DNA from: Casuarius casuarius
Lineage: Eukaryota > Chordata > Aves > Casuariiformes > Casuariidae
Assembly (NCBI GenBank): GCA_003342895.1
Contig: PTFA01000112.1
Location: 2,149,470-2,213,469 of the forward strand
Direction: 5' to 3'
Length of the DNA: 64,000 nt
The notes beneath the pieces were generated by a model, which was not told the DNA's origin, ran no database searches, and saw only the letters and a list, made by a program, of their open reading frames with translations. Shown here piece after piece: positions 54,358 through 64,000 of the stretch; within the stretch, counting starts at the first letter, position 1; each line of letters starts with the position of its first letter. The translations under genes were made by a program, and so were the position numbers.

Positions 54358-57300
54358 GAAAGCCATGTGGAAGGTATAATATGGCAAACTTCCTTTTGCA
54401 GGAAGTAAAAATCTTTGGATCTGGATAAGTGCCCACGTAGAATAAAGCAGCCTGAAGGCTTCTTTAATCATGCTGACTGCCAGTGGTCTCGAGCAATTGT
54501 TCCAGCAGCAGCTGGGGGACCAGGACCATGGCAAAGGGTCCCCTGACACGGTCCCTTCTGGCAGCAGGGACAAAGCTGGCACAGAAACTGCTATTGTGGC
54601 TCTCTGCTCTCTAAAGTGTCCCCGTGCAGAGTTAATCTTCCAGCCACCCGCTCTGCTGGTTTTCAAACATCTTTGCAAGGGTCAGATTTAATACTGCTCC
54701 ATTAGTAGGGGGTTCTTGCAGCACATTAGCGGCAAATGATTGCATGGGGTGTGAATCTGTGCTGACCCAATCTATACTGGCTTTCTCCTTGTCCCGATCC
54801 ACCAGCCACAGCCTTGGCAGGAGTGCTGGTAAGACGAGGTGCACAGCAGCAGCAACTGGCAACATGATTAAAACATATTTGCCTGATGCCAATGCTAAAG
54901 TTTGGTTGGACTAGATTGGAGCAGCAACTAGAAAAGTTAGAAAAGGAAGCCTTCCATACACAAGTTTGGTTGCAGGCCTAAGGTGGTGACAGCTAGATGG
55001 CCAAAAGGCTCAACCGATGGACCTAGAAGGCTCATACTAAAGAACTCCATTTTCCCCCTCCTTTTTCATCCTGTAACCTTTGGGGTCTGAGTCATGACTG
55101 CTGACTTCATAACTTTATACCTTTATACTTGCACTGGGCCTCATTTAAAGAAAGAAGTCACATTCTTAAATCCACCAACCCCTTCTTTAAAGTATAAACA
55201 CAATCAAAATACAAAGATTTTCTTCAGCATTAGAAGAGTGGAAAAGATTTGTCCTGAATTTTTAAAATAGAAAAATTCGCAGCTCCTCAGGAAGTGGCAG
55301 CTAAGAGGCTCCATTAAATTCAGACAACTACTGGCATTCACCGTTTCTCCTGTATCCTCCTCTTTGCTCTCTGATCTCTCCAGTTCTGTACAGACCAGGC
55401 TGTTTCAATATACTTCAACAAACCTCAGAAGCTTCAGTGCACCACGCACTGAAGCGGCTATGGACCATTGCCACAAACGCATCATAACATAAATCTACAG
55501 CAGCCATTATGAAGCATTAAGTTAATCTGAACTGAGATGAAGCAGTCCAGGGGGGGAGTCAGTGTCATGATGCTTGGCAGCACATCCTTCTAGTGCGCGA
55601 GGTCACCATGCATCAACACCAGCTGCAGGACTAGGGCTCGCATCAGCCCAGCGCACGCATTTTACTGGGCACATTTCATCACCACACCACCTAACTACAA
55701 GCATACTTTTTTTCTGCATTGCTGTTGCAATGTCTTGTAGTAGGTATTTCAGAGCTACCTGAGCTACAGACAGGAGATCCTGCCTTTACAACTCTGAAGT
55801 AATTAGTATGGAAGCTCCATCAAAGGACCCTTGGTTCATCTGCATTAGTGCATACGGTGCATCTGATCTCAACCAGTGCATATTTGTTTAGAAACCTAAA
55901 AGAATATCTCCTCTGACACACAGTGGAAAAGACACTCATGATAAAAATAATAAATACTAAGCCATCCTTTCACAGTTTAAAGGTTTGCGAGCTGCACCTA
56001 GTTTGGCTGAGTTGGTGCCTATTTGGCCTCTGAACCAGAGAGCCAGACTTCTAAGAAGCGAGGTAAGAATCTAGCCAGTTTTGATTCGGGGACAGGGAAA
56101 ATGATCACACTAAAGGTGTCACCGTTCAACTGAGATGTTAGCATCCTGTCCCTTCTACCCCTCCTTCGCAGATGTCCAGGTGGAAGCTATTTTTCTACCT
56201 TTCAAAAGAAGCAGTTGATCATGCCCAATATTTATTCGCTCCTTAAAAGGGTTACAGTGTCAAAGCTCTTGCCAAGTGAACTATGGCCAACTGTGCTGGC
56301 TGCTTCATTATCTTGCATACGCCCAGGGGTTTGAAAAGTGCTATAATGAAGTCCACTTTTATCTTTACTTCTTTTAGATTTCAAGTTCTTTTATTTCCAA
56401 ACTGATAAAATGAGCAAGACAGTCACTCTGGAGACTGTTTGGCAACACGCAGCTGAAGCCTCAAGACTATCTGCAATCTCTGAGTAATGCCTCTTGCACA
56501 AGTCTGTGCCAACTGAAAAATGACTCAACTTGCAGACTCTGGGGGCTTTGGGGTTAAAACCCAGCAAAACTGCATATGCAAAAAACTGCAATCACTCTTT
56601 GCGTCTTTTTAAGCAAGGGGATGTCACAGAACAAAAAATGAAAAGTCAACAAGAGATCCTTGCAAACTTAGAGCGTGCGAGACGAGGAAAGTACCACCAC
56701 TAAACATCAACCACCACTACTGCACCGGACTCAAAGACAACATTACAGTCCCAACTCAAATGAAATGACATTTCAGAATCACAAGACTTTGAGCTATCTT
56801 AGATGCAGATGCCATGAAAATATGAGGCGTGATTGGAAGATCCCCAAATACCAATTGATGCAAAGATTTTGCTCTCTGGAGTAGTTTCAAGGCAACTGAT
56901 ATCTTTGTCATTTAATATAAAACACAAAAGCCACATAAAATTCTGCGTAAGATAACAGACATCTACAGCTTGCTCTTCATATAAGCAATCAGGAACAATG
57001 CCCCATAGTAACTGCACCAAGCATACTTTTCAACTAGTAGCTAGGATCAGGAAATGATAAAGTAAAGCGGATACATTAAGCTGACGTGCAGAGAAGGTTC
57101 TGGGTTATCGGGTTCAAGATTCGGGGTTATCTTACCTTATACATGGAAAGAGGCTTATGAGTTCACCCTAAATATGTAAAACAGGGGAAGGGCGATCTGT
57201 GGGATCGGCTCACACCTTGGACGGAGCAACGTGGGCAAGCTACAAGGCGACCAGTGAAGAAGAGCATTCGTGCTGGCTCCTGTGCGTGACCCCGGCTTTG

Positions 57301-58599
57301 CAGCGAGCACCAACGAACGCGCAGGAACAGCACATCGCTGAGCTGCCAGTGTGGCTGCAGCACCTTCGTCCTTCAGCCATGCTAATGGAGGCCTTTACCA
57401 AGACCGCTGCAGGGACCTTCCTCGCTACAGAGACACAAACCCAACGCATGAAAGCATGGGCAAAAGGATCTCATCGGACAGGAGAAGTTTCCCCACTGCT
57501 GGTGCCCTGGATGGGCAGTGAATCCAAAGGAACATGCCAGAGTAAAAGCAAACTAGCGGGAAACAAGGAGCACACAACGGAGTATCACAGCTCGGATTCA
57601 CGAGATGGAGCAAGATTTAAGGCTCACAGATTACAGGAAAGTATAATACGTCAGAGTCTGCAAGCTTCTCCAGCACAGAAGTGACTCAAACTTTGACATT
57701 TTGACCCTGAAATTCCTGCTTAAATGTGACTTGCTCTACAGCTACAAAAACAATGAAAAAAACCCCAGAGCCACATTCTCCCTCACCCCCCATGTTTGTA
57801 CAGCACCTAGTACAGTGAAATCACGGTCTGTCACTCAAGGCTTTCAGGTACTTCTATAATGCAAATAAGAAAAGCCCTTGGAATAGCAATCGTGAAAAAA
57901 ATGTTACCCTTGGTACCACAGACACCCCCTGTAATAACCTACATGGTAAATTGAAAATGTTACCATCACACCAAGAAGCACTGGAAATATTTAGTACTAC
58001 TGTTATCAACATGGGTTTAGTTTCATTAGTAGTCTGGACATGTGGTAATGAAGAACCCCATGCAATTCTCTACCTCTGTCAGTGGTACACTTCATGGAAA
58101 GCACACACGAAACTGTTATCTCCGGCAGGGACGGACACGTGTGCATGTCCCAGATTTGGAATTTGCACTGCAGCAAGCACAGCCTTCATGTCACTCAACT
58201 GCATCGCTTAGAATTTTACATTTTAATTTTTTTGATGTCTGGGGAGATTAAAATGAGAACTGGCAGCATGTGCAAGGGATACTGCACTTTGAATGCGTTA
58301 TCTATAGTGATTCAGGCTTCCTGGAGCTCCAGCTGAAGCGGGTTTTTCACGATGGAAGAAACTACATTACATTGCTCCCTAGGAAGTGAAACAAAACAAT
58401 AAAGGACGGTTAATCTCTTCTCTAATTCTGCTCTGTGGGACAACTCCTTCAGCAAGCAGTGCCTGGCTGTATCTACCTGGGAGGGGGTCATTTTCCTCCG
58501 GCTTCCTCTTCTGCTTTCCTCCGTCCCTGGGAGCGCTCTGTCTCCCCGCTGCATCTTTCAATGGCTTTATCAGAGCTTGCACCAACTCAAGCGTGAAAA

Positions 58600-58990
58600 G
58601 TAGCTCTGGGCCCAGCAGGGAGAGGTGGGGGAGTGCGTGTCTGCGTGTGTTGCAGGGGGGAGAGAGGGGAAGACGAGGGAGGAAATGTTATTCTGTCCTT
58701 TGTCTTTTCAACAATTTCTTTTTAATGCAACTTGCAGAGCAGCAAATAATTAGGGGTCTTGCGGAGCAGGCTTAAACTCAGGAGTAACCCTTCTAACGAC
58801 CTCAGCAACGGATAATCAGGTACGCGGCTGTGGGGCACAGCACGCCTCCCCACCCGCCGCGCAGCTCGGCCTCGTAATTAGAAGCCTCCACACTCCGCTG
58901 CATAAAGGCAGATTGCAAGGACAGCGTGAAGCCCTTGTTTGAAGCTGGGGGCACAAAGATTGCAGCGCCTGTGATGGATAGAGACAAAGA
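58600..58990. promoter_or_regulatory. Motif-rich intronic block with two TAATTAG sites
   Basis: A GA/GT-rich start is followed by TAATTAG at 58747-58753, then a CpG-containing stretch with GTAATTAG at about 58874-58881. Two identical homeodomain cores beside GC-rich sequence suggest a possible enhancer. Confidence 0.25.
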
Positions 58991-59689
58991 CTCCAGCGCT
59001 GGAACGCTTCCAGCAGCCTCCCAGCACTCGCAGCATTTCTGATGGACATTTTAAGGATTTCTTTGAGCAGCAAGGTTTATTCTCTTGCACTTCTCTCTAA
59101 ATTCCTTCACAGCTCTGTAAGCAGGGGGATATGGACGCATCCGCTGTACAGACACACGTCTGCAGCGAGGTTCCCAGGGCTTCATCGGGAGAGAAAATGT
59201 GTCGTCCCCTTTCCCTCAACCATTTTATTAGCTCTCGTTCATGACCAGCAGGAATATCTTCGCGCTTAGAAATATGCGACGCTAAGGACATGAGGCTCAA
59301 ACCCCCAGGAAAAAAATCCCAAGCCAGAATGCTGACCTAGCTGACTGCATTCACCCTGATTCGAAAGGGTGGTGGCAACAACAGCTATATTTAAGTTGTA
59401 GCTGATGTTAGCGTAATTTCCCCTTACCCTGAAGCATGAACAAAAAATCCCCTTTCTAAAAACACATGTAAAACCCCTCTCTCTTTGCTGATCAGAACTT
59501 GTTTTTCTCCTAACAATTTAGATATTTTTAAGCACATGTGTAAAAGAAAACTGACGCTATTGTATTGCAGCTACTGGACAGACAGAACAGGAAGAAAAAA
59601 AAAGAGAGGACGGAGGACAGCATCTTTGGGCAATAAAAAAAACTGAGAGCAAGGGCACAGTCAGCTTGCAGCCTCTCATAAAGCAGCAG

Positions 59690-59870
59690 CTGCCTGCTCT
59701 GTTCTCCCAGCGCCGCCGCTGACTCCCGTCCTCGGGGCAGGCCCTCACCCAGCCGCCGGCTCCCCTGCGCCGAGCCCTCGAAGCAGCGCCGGGGCTCCCC
59801 AGCCGCGGCGGCAGCAGGGCGAGCGGGAGAAGACCAAACAGCTCAGGCGACTCGAGAACAGCAGAGCAAC
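59690..59870. promoter_or_regulatory. CpG-island-like patch
   Basis: About 180 nt of dense CpG with CGCCGCCGCT and CAGCCGCGGC themes in AT-rich intron. It overlaps a long minus-strand frame (59557-59970) that has no family signature or good splice context. Confidence 0.3.
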
Positions 59871-61949
59871 CGACTGAGAACAGCAGCACAGCCAAGAGCA
59901 CTTGAATAATAAAAAGGAGAAAGAAAAACCAGCAGAGCCGCTCAGAAGCTGTCAAATGCCAGACAGACAAGCTCTCTTTGGAAAGGGCACAGGAGGCAGG
60001 TTAAGGGAAGAGGAATATCCATAAGGCAACAAAATCCCAGTGGTTCCCCCCATCGCCCAGTTTACAGTGACAAGTTAACAGCGCCTGGAAGAGAACAAAA
60101 CACGGAGGACATCCCTAGGAGAAATCAGGCCACCCTGCCAAGGACAGCTGCCCTCAACTCAAGTTATTCGAGAACTTGCATTTGTAGACACTTAAAACCT
60201 AGGAAGATCATTAACAAGCTAATAAGAACCATCAGCAAAAGGAGCATAACCTGGACTCGCTAATGTGTTTCATTCTGAATAATGAAAGGGAAAAGCATCC
60301 AGACACTCAGCTGGCTGCAACTAAAAACACCATCACAGAAGATGCTGCAATCTGTATTCTGTCTCCTACCCCACCCTCCTCTAATGGTACCACTGCAGCT
60401 ACACGCGGGCGTTCTCCACCCTGCTTCCCACTCTGCCTTTCTTGCACTCTCCTCGCTGTTCGAAAGCACAGTAATGTCTTAAGTGCTACGACACACTCTA
60501 GAAAAACAGATTTATGACACACTCTATGCAACTTCTCAGCTTAAAACCCTACATTGTCTCCTTGCACAGAGAGCCACAGAACTGTTGGGTTGCAGAACCA
60601 GTTCACTGCCCTTTGGAAACCAGCATACCCAACAGCTCAGAAGGAGCCAAGTAACCTTACAGGGTTGGATCCTACAAGCACAAAAACATCTCTGGAGACA
60701 CCCACCCATTCCCAATTCACCTCGTTATCCAGGTTCCTTATGCCAGTGTTCTTGCCCAACTTGCCACACCATTTGGTTTTGCAAAGGAAAAGACTAAATT
60801 AAAAGCCCAGCGCAGAACTTTTTGAACATGCCAGCTCAGTGGGAGTGAGCACTTCCCAGAAGGTCTGAAGATTTTGTGGTCTCCCTCTTTTTCTTCTTCT
60901 GTTCTTGTAATGTTTGTCGATTGTGATAAAAATGAGTAGTCAACCCATTATTATGCAGTAACTTCACTGTGCTAATGCTTCTTCCTTCTCCCCCTGCCCA
61001 AGGCTATGTCATCACATATGCTTTTATACAGACAGTTAACTCAAGCTAGCTCTGATCATGAAAAATCCCTGGGAGACAGAGCATGGGTAGTGGTAGTCCA
61101 TACCAACCTTCAACTCTAAGTCCTGCCTTTACTTTAACTAGCTACATTCAGGGAAAAACCTGTTTATGCCCTGTCTCCAACAGGATTTTACAAACTTCAG
61201 ATCTACTTTTACGCTGGTTGTTTTACACACATTTCAGCAAAAAGTAGCATGGTTTCACCACTCAACAGATCTGCTCTTCCTTTTCCTGCAGCAAGACATG
61301 TGTTTACCTGAACAATATCCTTTCACCAGGCCTTTTTGGGAGGCTGATGTTGAACACAAATATGGGGAAGCATAAGCAAGGAAGCTGTAGAGAGCTTTTG
61401 AGTGTTCAAAAGGTGATTCAGATCTGTGACATTTAGAAACAATGTAAAATAAAAACACCTTCACTTCTTTCTGCTTCCCATGCACACACTTGCTGCAAAT
61501 AGTTTCTGCAAACTACTCCATACATTTTGAATTTACTTAAGAAAGCACCTCTGCCAGCATCTTTCTTCCAGCCTGATCAGCTTCCTGCAGCTCTCCCCCC
61601 AGGAGGACAGACACTGAATCCCACCGCAGCGGTGCGAGCGTCCAGCCTTTCTACCTAACGCACAGCCCGTCTCCGAACAGTTCCCAGAAAGGCTCTTGCC
61701 CATCGCGGAATAGGGATCCCGTTCTCAAAAGTCTCAGGCCTGCAGTCTCCCAGTCTCTCCAAGGCAGGTCTACAAGTCTATCTTCTCTCGCTGCTAGAAA
61801 TCAAGCGATGCAGACAGAAGCTGGTGTGGGTCCTGCTGTCCTCGGAGATGCGCCGGCAGGTCCTCTGCTGCGAACCGCGTTACGGGAGTCCCACGAGATC
61901 GGACAAGGTGGATAACAGAAAGGAGGCGAGAGATTCCAGAGGGCTCTTC

Positions 61950-62350
61950 TGCTATTGAAGCCGCGTTAGGTCATCTCCTTTACTGTGATTAACTCCTTGA
62001 CATCCTCCTCCCGTGACGAGCGGGGGAGGACAGACTGAACTTGGTGATTAACTTATCAGCGAATTACCTCCTTCCCTCTCGAAGCTCACCCCCACCGATG
62101 ATCTTTATGGCTCAGCTCTGCGCTGTGAGGAGGTTTACAGCCAGATACAGATTTGACAGCTGACATTTCATCTCTGAGAAATTACATTTGGGGCATTTCC
62201 ACGCTCCTTTGCCAGACCCCATGGTAATAACATTTGCAAGTTTAAGCCCACCTCGCAAGCCCTGTACGAGGAAGAGAAATCCTCTCCTCCACAAGCTCTC
62301 ATTCAAATGATGGTAATTAGAGAAACTCATCACTCTAGACCCGGAATGGA
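61950..62350. promoter_or_regulatory. Candidate developmental enhancer (MEIS/E-box, OCT and homeodomain motifs)
   Basis: GTGATTAACT occurs twice, at 61985-61994 and 62044-62053. TGACAGCTGACA at 62154-62165 joins TALE-type TGACAG with the E-box CAGCTG. ATTCAAATGA next to TGGTAATTAG lies at 62301-62320. Sequence complexity is high with few repeats, as in conserved noncoding elements. Conservation itself is not shown here. Confidence 0.35.
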
Positions 62351-63150
62351 GAGGGAGGAGACGTTCACTGTAATTGGAGACATTACATGGAGCCACACTG
62401 CGCTTAACCCACTCCCCCAAAACCAGGCTTGCATTTTTTGAGTAAATTGCCTTTTTTCAGGCACACTGGTATGCTTTTTAATACTGGAGACTACAGGAAA
62501 GACTTCTGCAGCCTGATTAAATGTAATGCAGTGTAAGAAAACTGGAAGGAGGGGGGAACCCTCAGAAAGGCAATCGAAGTGAAAAATCTATCAGTGGTCC
62601 TCTGGCTTAGTGAGAGCCAAGAGTCCTGCTCTAAACACACTGCAACTTCCCAGTCATTTGCTCTGCCGGACACTCTGGGGACCCCAGCACAGCAAACTAC
62701 AATTTCTAGTAAATATATCCCAGGGACACAATTAGTTTTTCAGCTGGGGGCATGATAAATTGGTCATGCATAATTCAAAGCCGGAGCAGGCTGGAGTATG
62801 AACTGCTCCATGGCAGCTTCCAGCTCCCCGGCGGAAGAATGCAAATAGGCTGCCCGGCACGGAGGCTGACGGACACCGCTAATGCTCCTGGCTTCATTTT
62901 ACATCTTGCCTTTCGCGGTGTCCATCTACATGCGCAGCAACTACCATTTCAGCCTTTCCTTCTGTGCATCTCTTGGTAATTATAATTTCACAGCAATGTA
63001 TCCATCACTGTCCAAATGCCTTCTGGGACTGAAAGCACATTGTTATCACAACAAACACCACTCTACTCTGCTCGCTCTACTCCATTTTTTCACGTGCAGA
63101 CAAGAGAGAATGGTTTCAGCATAGAAAGAGGGGTCAGGGACTGCATGGTC

Positions 63151-63240
63151 TACTGGCAGCACTAGGTGGCCTGGGGCAAGTAATTTCGAATCTGCCTCAG
63201 TGCTCACATCTACACAATGGAGATAATTCCAACCATGCAA
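63151..63240 (+). repeat. MIR-like SINE fragment
   Basis: GGCCTGGGGCAAGTAATTTC, CTGCCTCAGTGCTCACATCT and ACAATGGAGATAATTCCAAC follow the order of the MIR segment GACCTTGGGCAAGTTACTTA, GTGCCTCAGTTTCCTCATCT and AAATGGGGATAATA. This is a decayed sense copy. Confidence 0.6.
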
Positions 63241-63851
63241 TTGCAAAGATGAGCTAAGGTTAGTAAGCAGCTCTCCATCTGGGGTCTGACAGACCTGAGA
63301 GGTGGCTGAGGGGATACAGCGTAGCTGAAGAAACAACCTAAAGTTCTGGGAGCTTATTTTAGGTATTTGAATTTAAATAAATACATGAAATTACCTGTTC
63401 AAGGTAATCATGTAGGGGAACAAGAATGTTTGCTACTTAGCAGGAATTGGCCTAACAATGAATGAAGTGAAACCACAATGGAAACTTTGGGAATGCTTCC
63501 AAATGATGTCCTCAAAGTTTCTCAGGGCGCACTTCACAGCCTCCCCTCTGTGTTGAAGCCTGGGATATACACTGTACGTGCTTACGGAAAGAAAATCACT
63601 ACAAGTAGTCTCAATATAACTGAACTTAGTATTCGCAGTCTCACACACAGCAAAACAACTCCAAGCTGACAGTTCTGTTTCACTAGCTGCAGAGTTTTGC
63701 TCTCTCACAAGGTCTGAAAGCATTTCTCTGGACATGCTGCCATTTTCTGCTCTTCAGGAATGGAATAAGCATTTAGGTCCAGTCTGCGGGAAATATTTGT
63801 AAGAAGTGGGTTGTGCTGGAACATCTCCAGTTTCTGGAAAGAGGCTTGGCT

Positions 63852-63870
63852 GGGGGGGGGGGGGAGGGGG
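63852..63870. repeat. G13-A-G5 run
   Basis: Thirteen G, one A and five G on the plus strand. Such runs are prone to sequencing error and can form G-quadruplex structure. Confidence 0.9.
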
Positions 63871-64000
63871 ATAATAAAGGAAAATTTTGTTTCATTTTAG
63901 CAGTGTATCTGCGCATATAGCAGCCCTTTAATTTCACAGTCAGTCCCACATACCCAAATAGATGACTTTGGTTTCTGCCTAGTAGTTAATGAAAATAATC

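Larger units (their letters stand above)
36132..64000 (-). other. FBRSL1: FBRSL1 intron upstream of the 46-nt exon (partial, at least 27.9 kb)
   Basis: The acceptor AG lies at 36133-36132, preceded in sense by a long pyrimidine tract. The matching donor was not found. I searched AAG|GT-type donors on the minus strand for the family's acidic Ser/Asp exon (CDSxSD-type peptide ending in K) and for the KPxERxEK exon, without success. They probably lie beyond 64000, though a very short exon could be missed by eye. The intron carries several CpG-rich blocks, motif-dense AT-rich blocks and a few old repeats, which are listed separately. Confidence 0.7.

Noticed and set aside
54895..54920. GGTTGGACTAGAT, similar to the 3' part of avian CR1 LINEs
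   Set aside because: The match ends after about 13 nt and no CR1 body or terminal octamer repeat is visible.
57120..57135. TATAAG|GTAAGAT donor-like site on the minus strand
   Set aside because: It is a good donor by sequence, but an in-frame stop lies about 10 codons upstream and no suitable acceptor follows it.
57199..57684. Longest plus-strand open frame (161 aa)
   Set aside because: No recognisable domain, no promoter or splice context, ordinary composition. A frame of this size is expected by chance in 64 kb.
58379..58585. Minus-strand frame ending at a CCCAG|GTAGAT donor-like site
   Set aside because: The peptide (KQKRKPEEN region) does not resemble the missing N-terminal exons, and no acceptable acceptor lies upstream.

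Overview
This window is vertebrate nuclear DNA, most likely avian. It holds three coding exons of one very large gene on the minus strand, separated and flanked by long introns. The joined reading frame belongs to the AUTS2/FBRS/FBRSL1 family and fits FBRSL1 (fibrosin-like 1) best. The exons are read from high to low coordinates: a 46-nt exon at 36086-36131, a Pro/Gln/Ser-rich exon at 5619-6015 and a His/Pro/Ser-rich exon at 3885-4138. All have GT/AG borders and compatible phases (G|GT, then AG|C, then G|..). Together they give about 232 codons from the N-terminal half of the protein. The first exons, the AUTS2-domain exons and the last exon were not found here.

An amniote, probably a bird, is suggested by intact vertebrate splice signals, 30-kb introns and a very low density of recognisable transposons. 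There are no Alu or L1 copies, only a few worn MIR-like SINE pieces and other old repeats. Scattered single N bases and one 10-N gap beside a poly-A run mark this as draft assembly.

Layout: 1-3884 is the intron after the last visible exon. 4139-5618 is a short 1.48-kb intron with a (CT)n tract just upstream of its acceptor in the sense of transcription. 6016-36085 is a 30-kb intron. 36132-64000 is at least 27.9 kb of the next intron upstream. The large introns are not uniform. They contain CpG-rich blocks (about 12.24-12.96, 28.34-29.11, 44.6-45.26 and 59.69-59.87 kb, with smaller ones elsewhere) and AT-rich blocks dense in homeodomain-type motifs (about 32.1-32.24, 45.05-45.45, 54.1-54.2, 58.7-58.9 and 61.95-62.35 kb). 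They look like candidate enhancers or orphan CpG islands of a developmental regulator.

No second protein-coding gene, tRNA, rRNA, CRISPR array or complete mobile element was supportable. I see no clearly novel biological system. The most useful leads are the CpG island with paired YY1-like motifs at 28.34-29.11 kb, the motif-rich blocks, and several perfect hairpins or palindromes.
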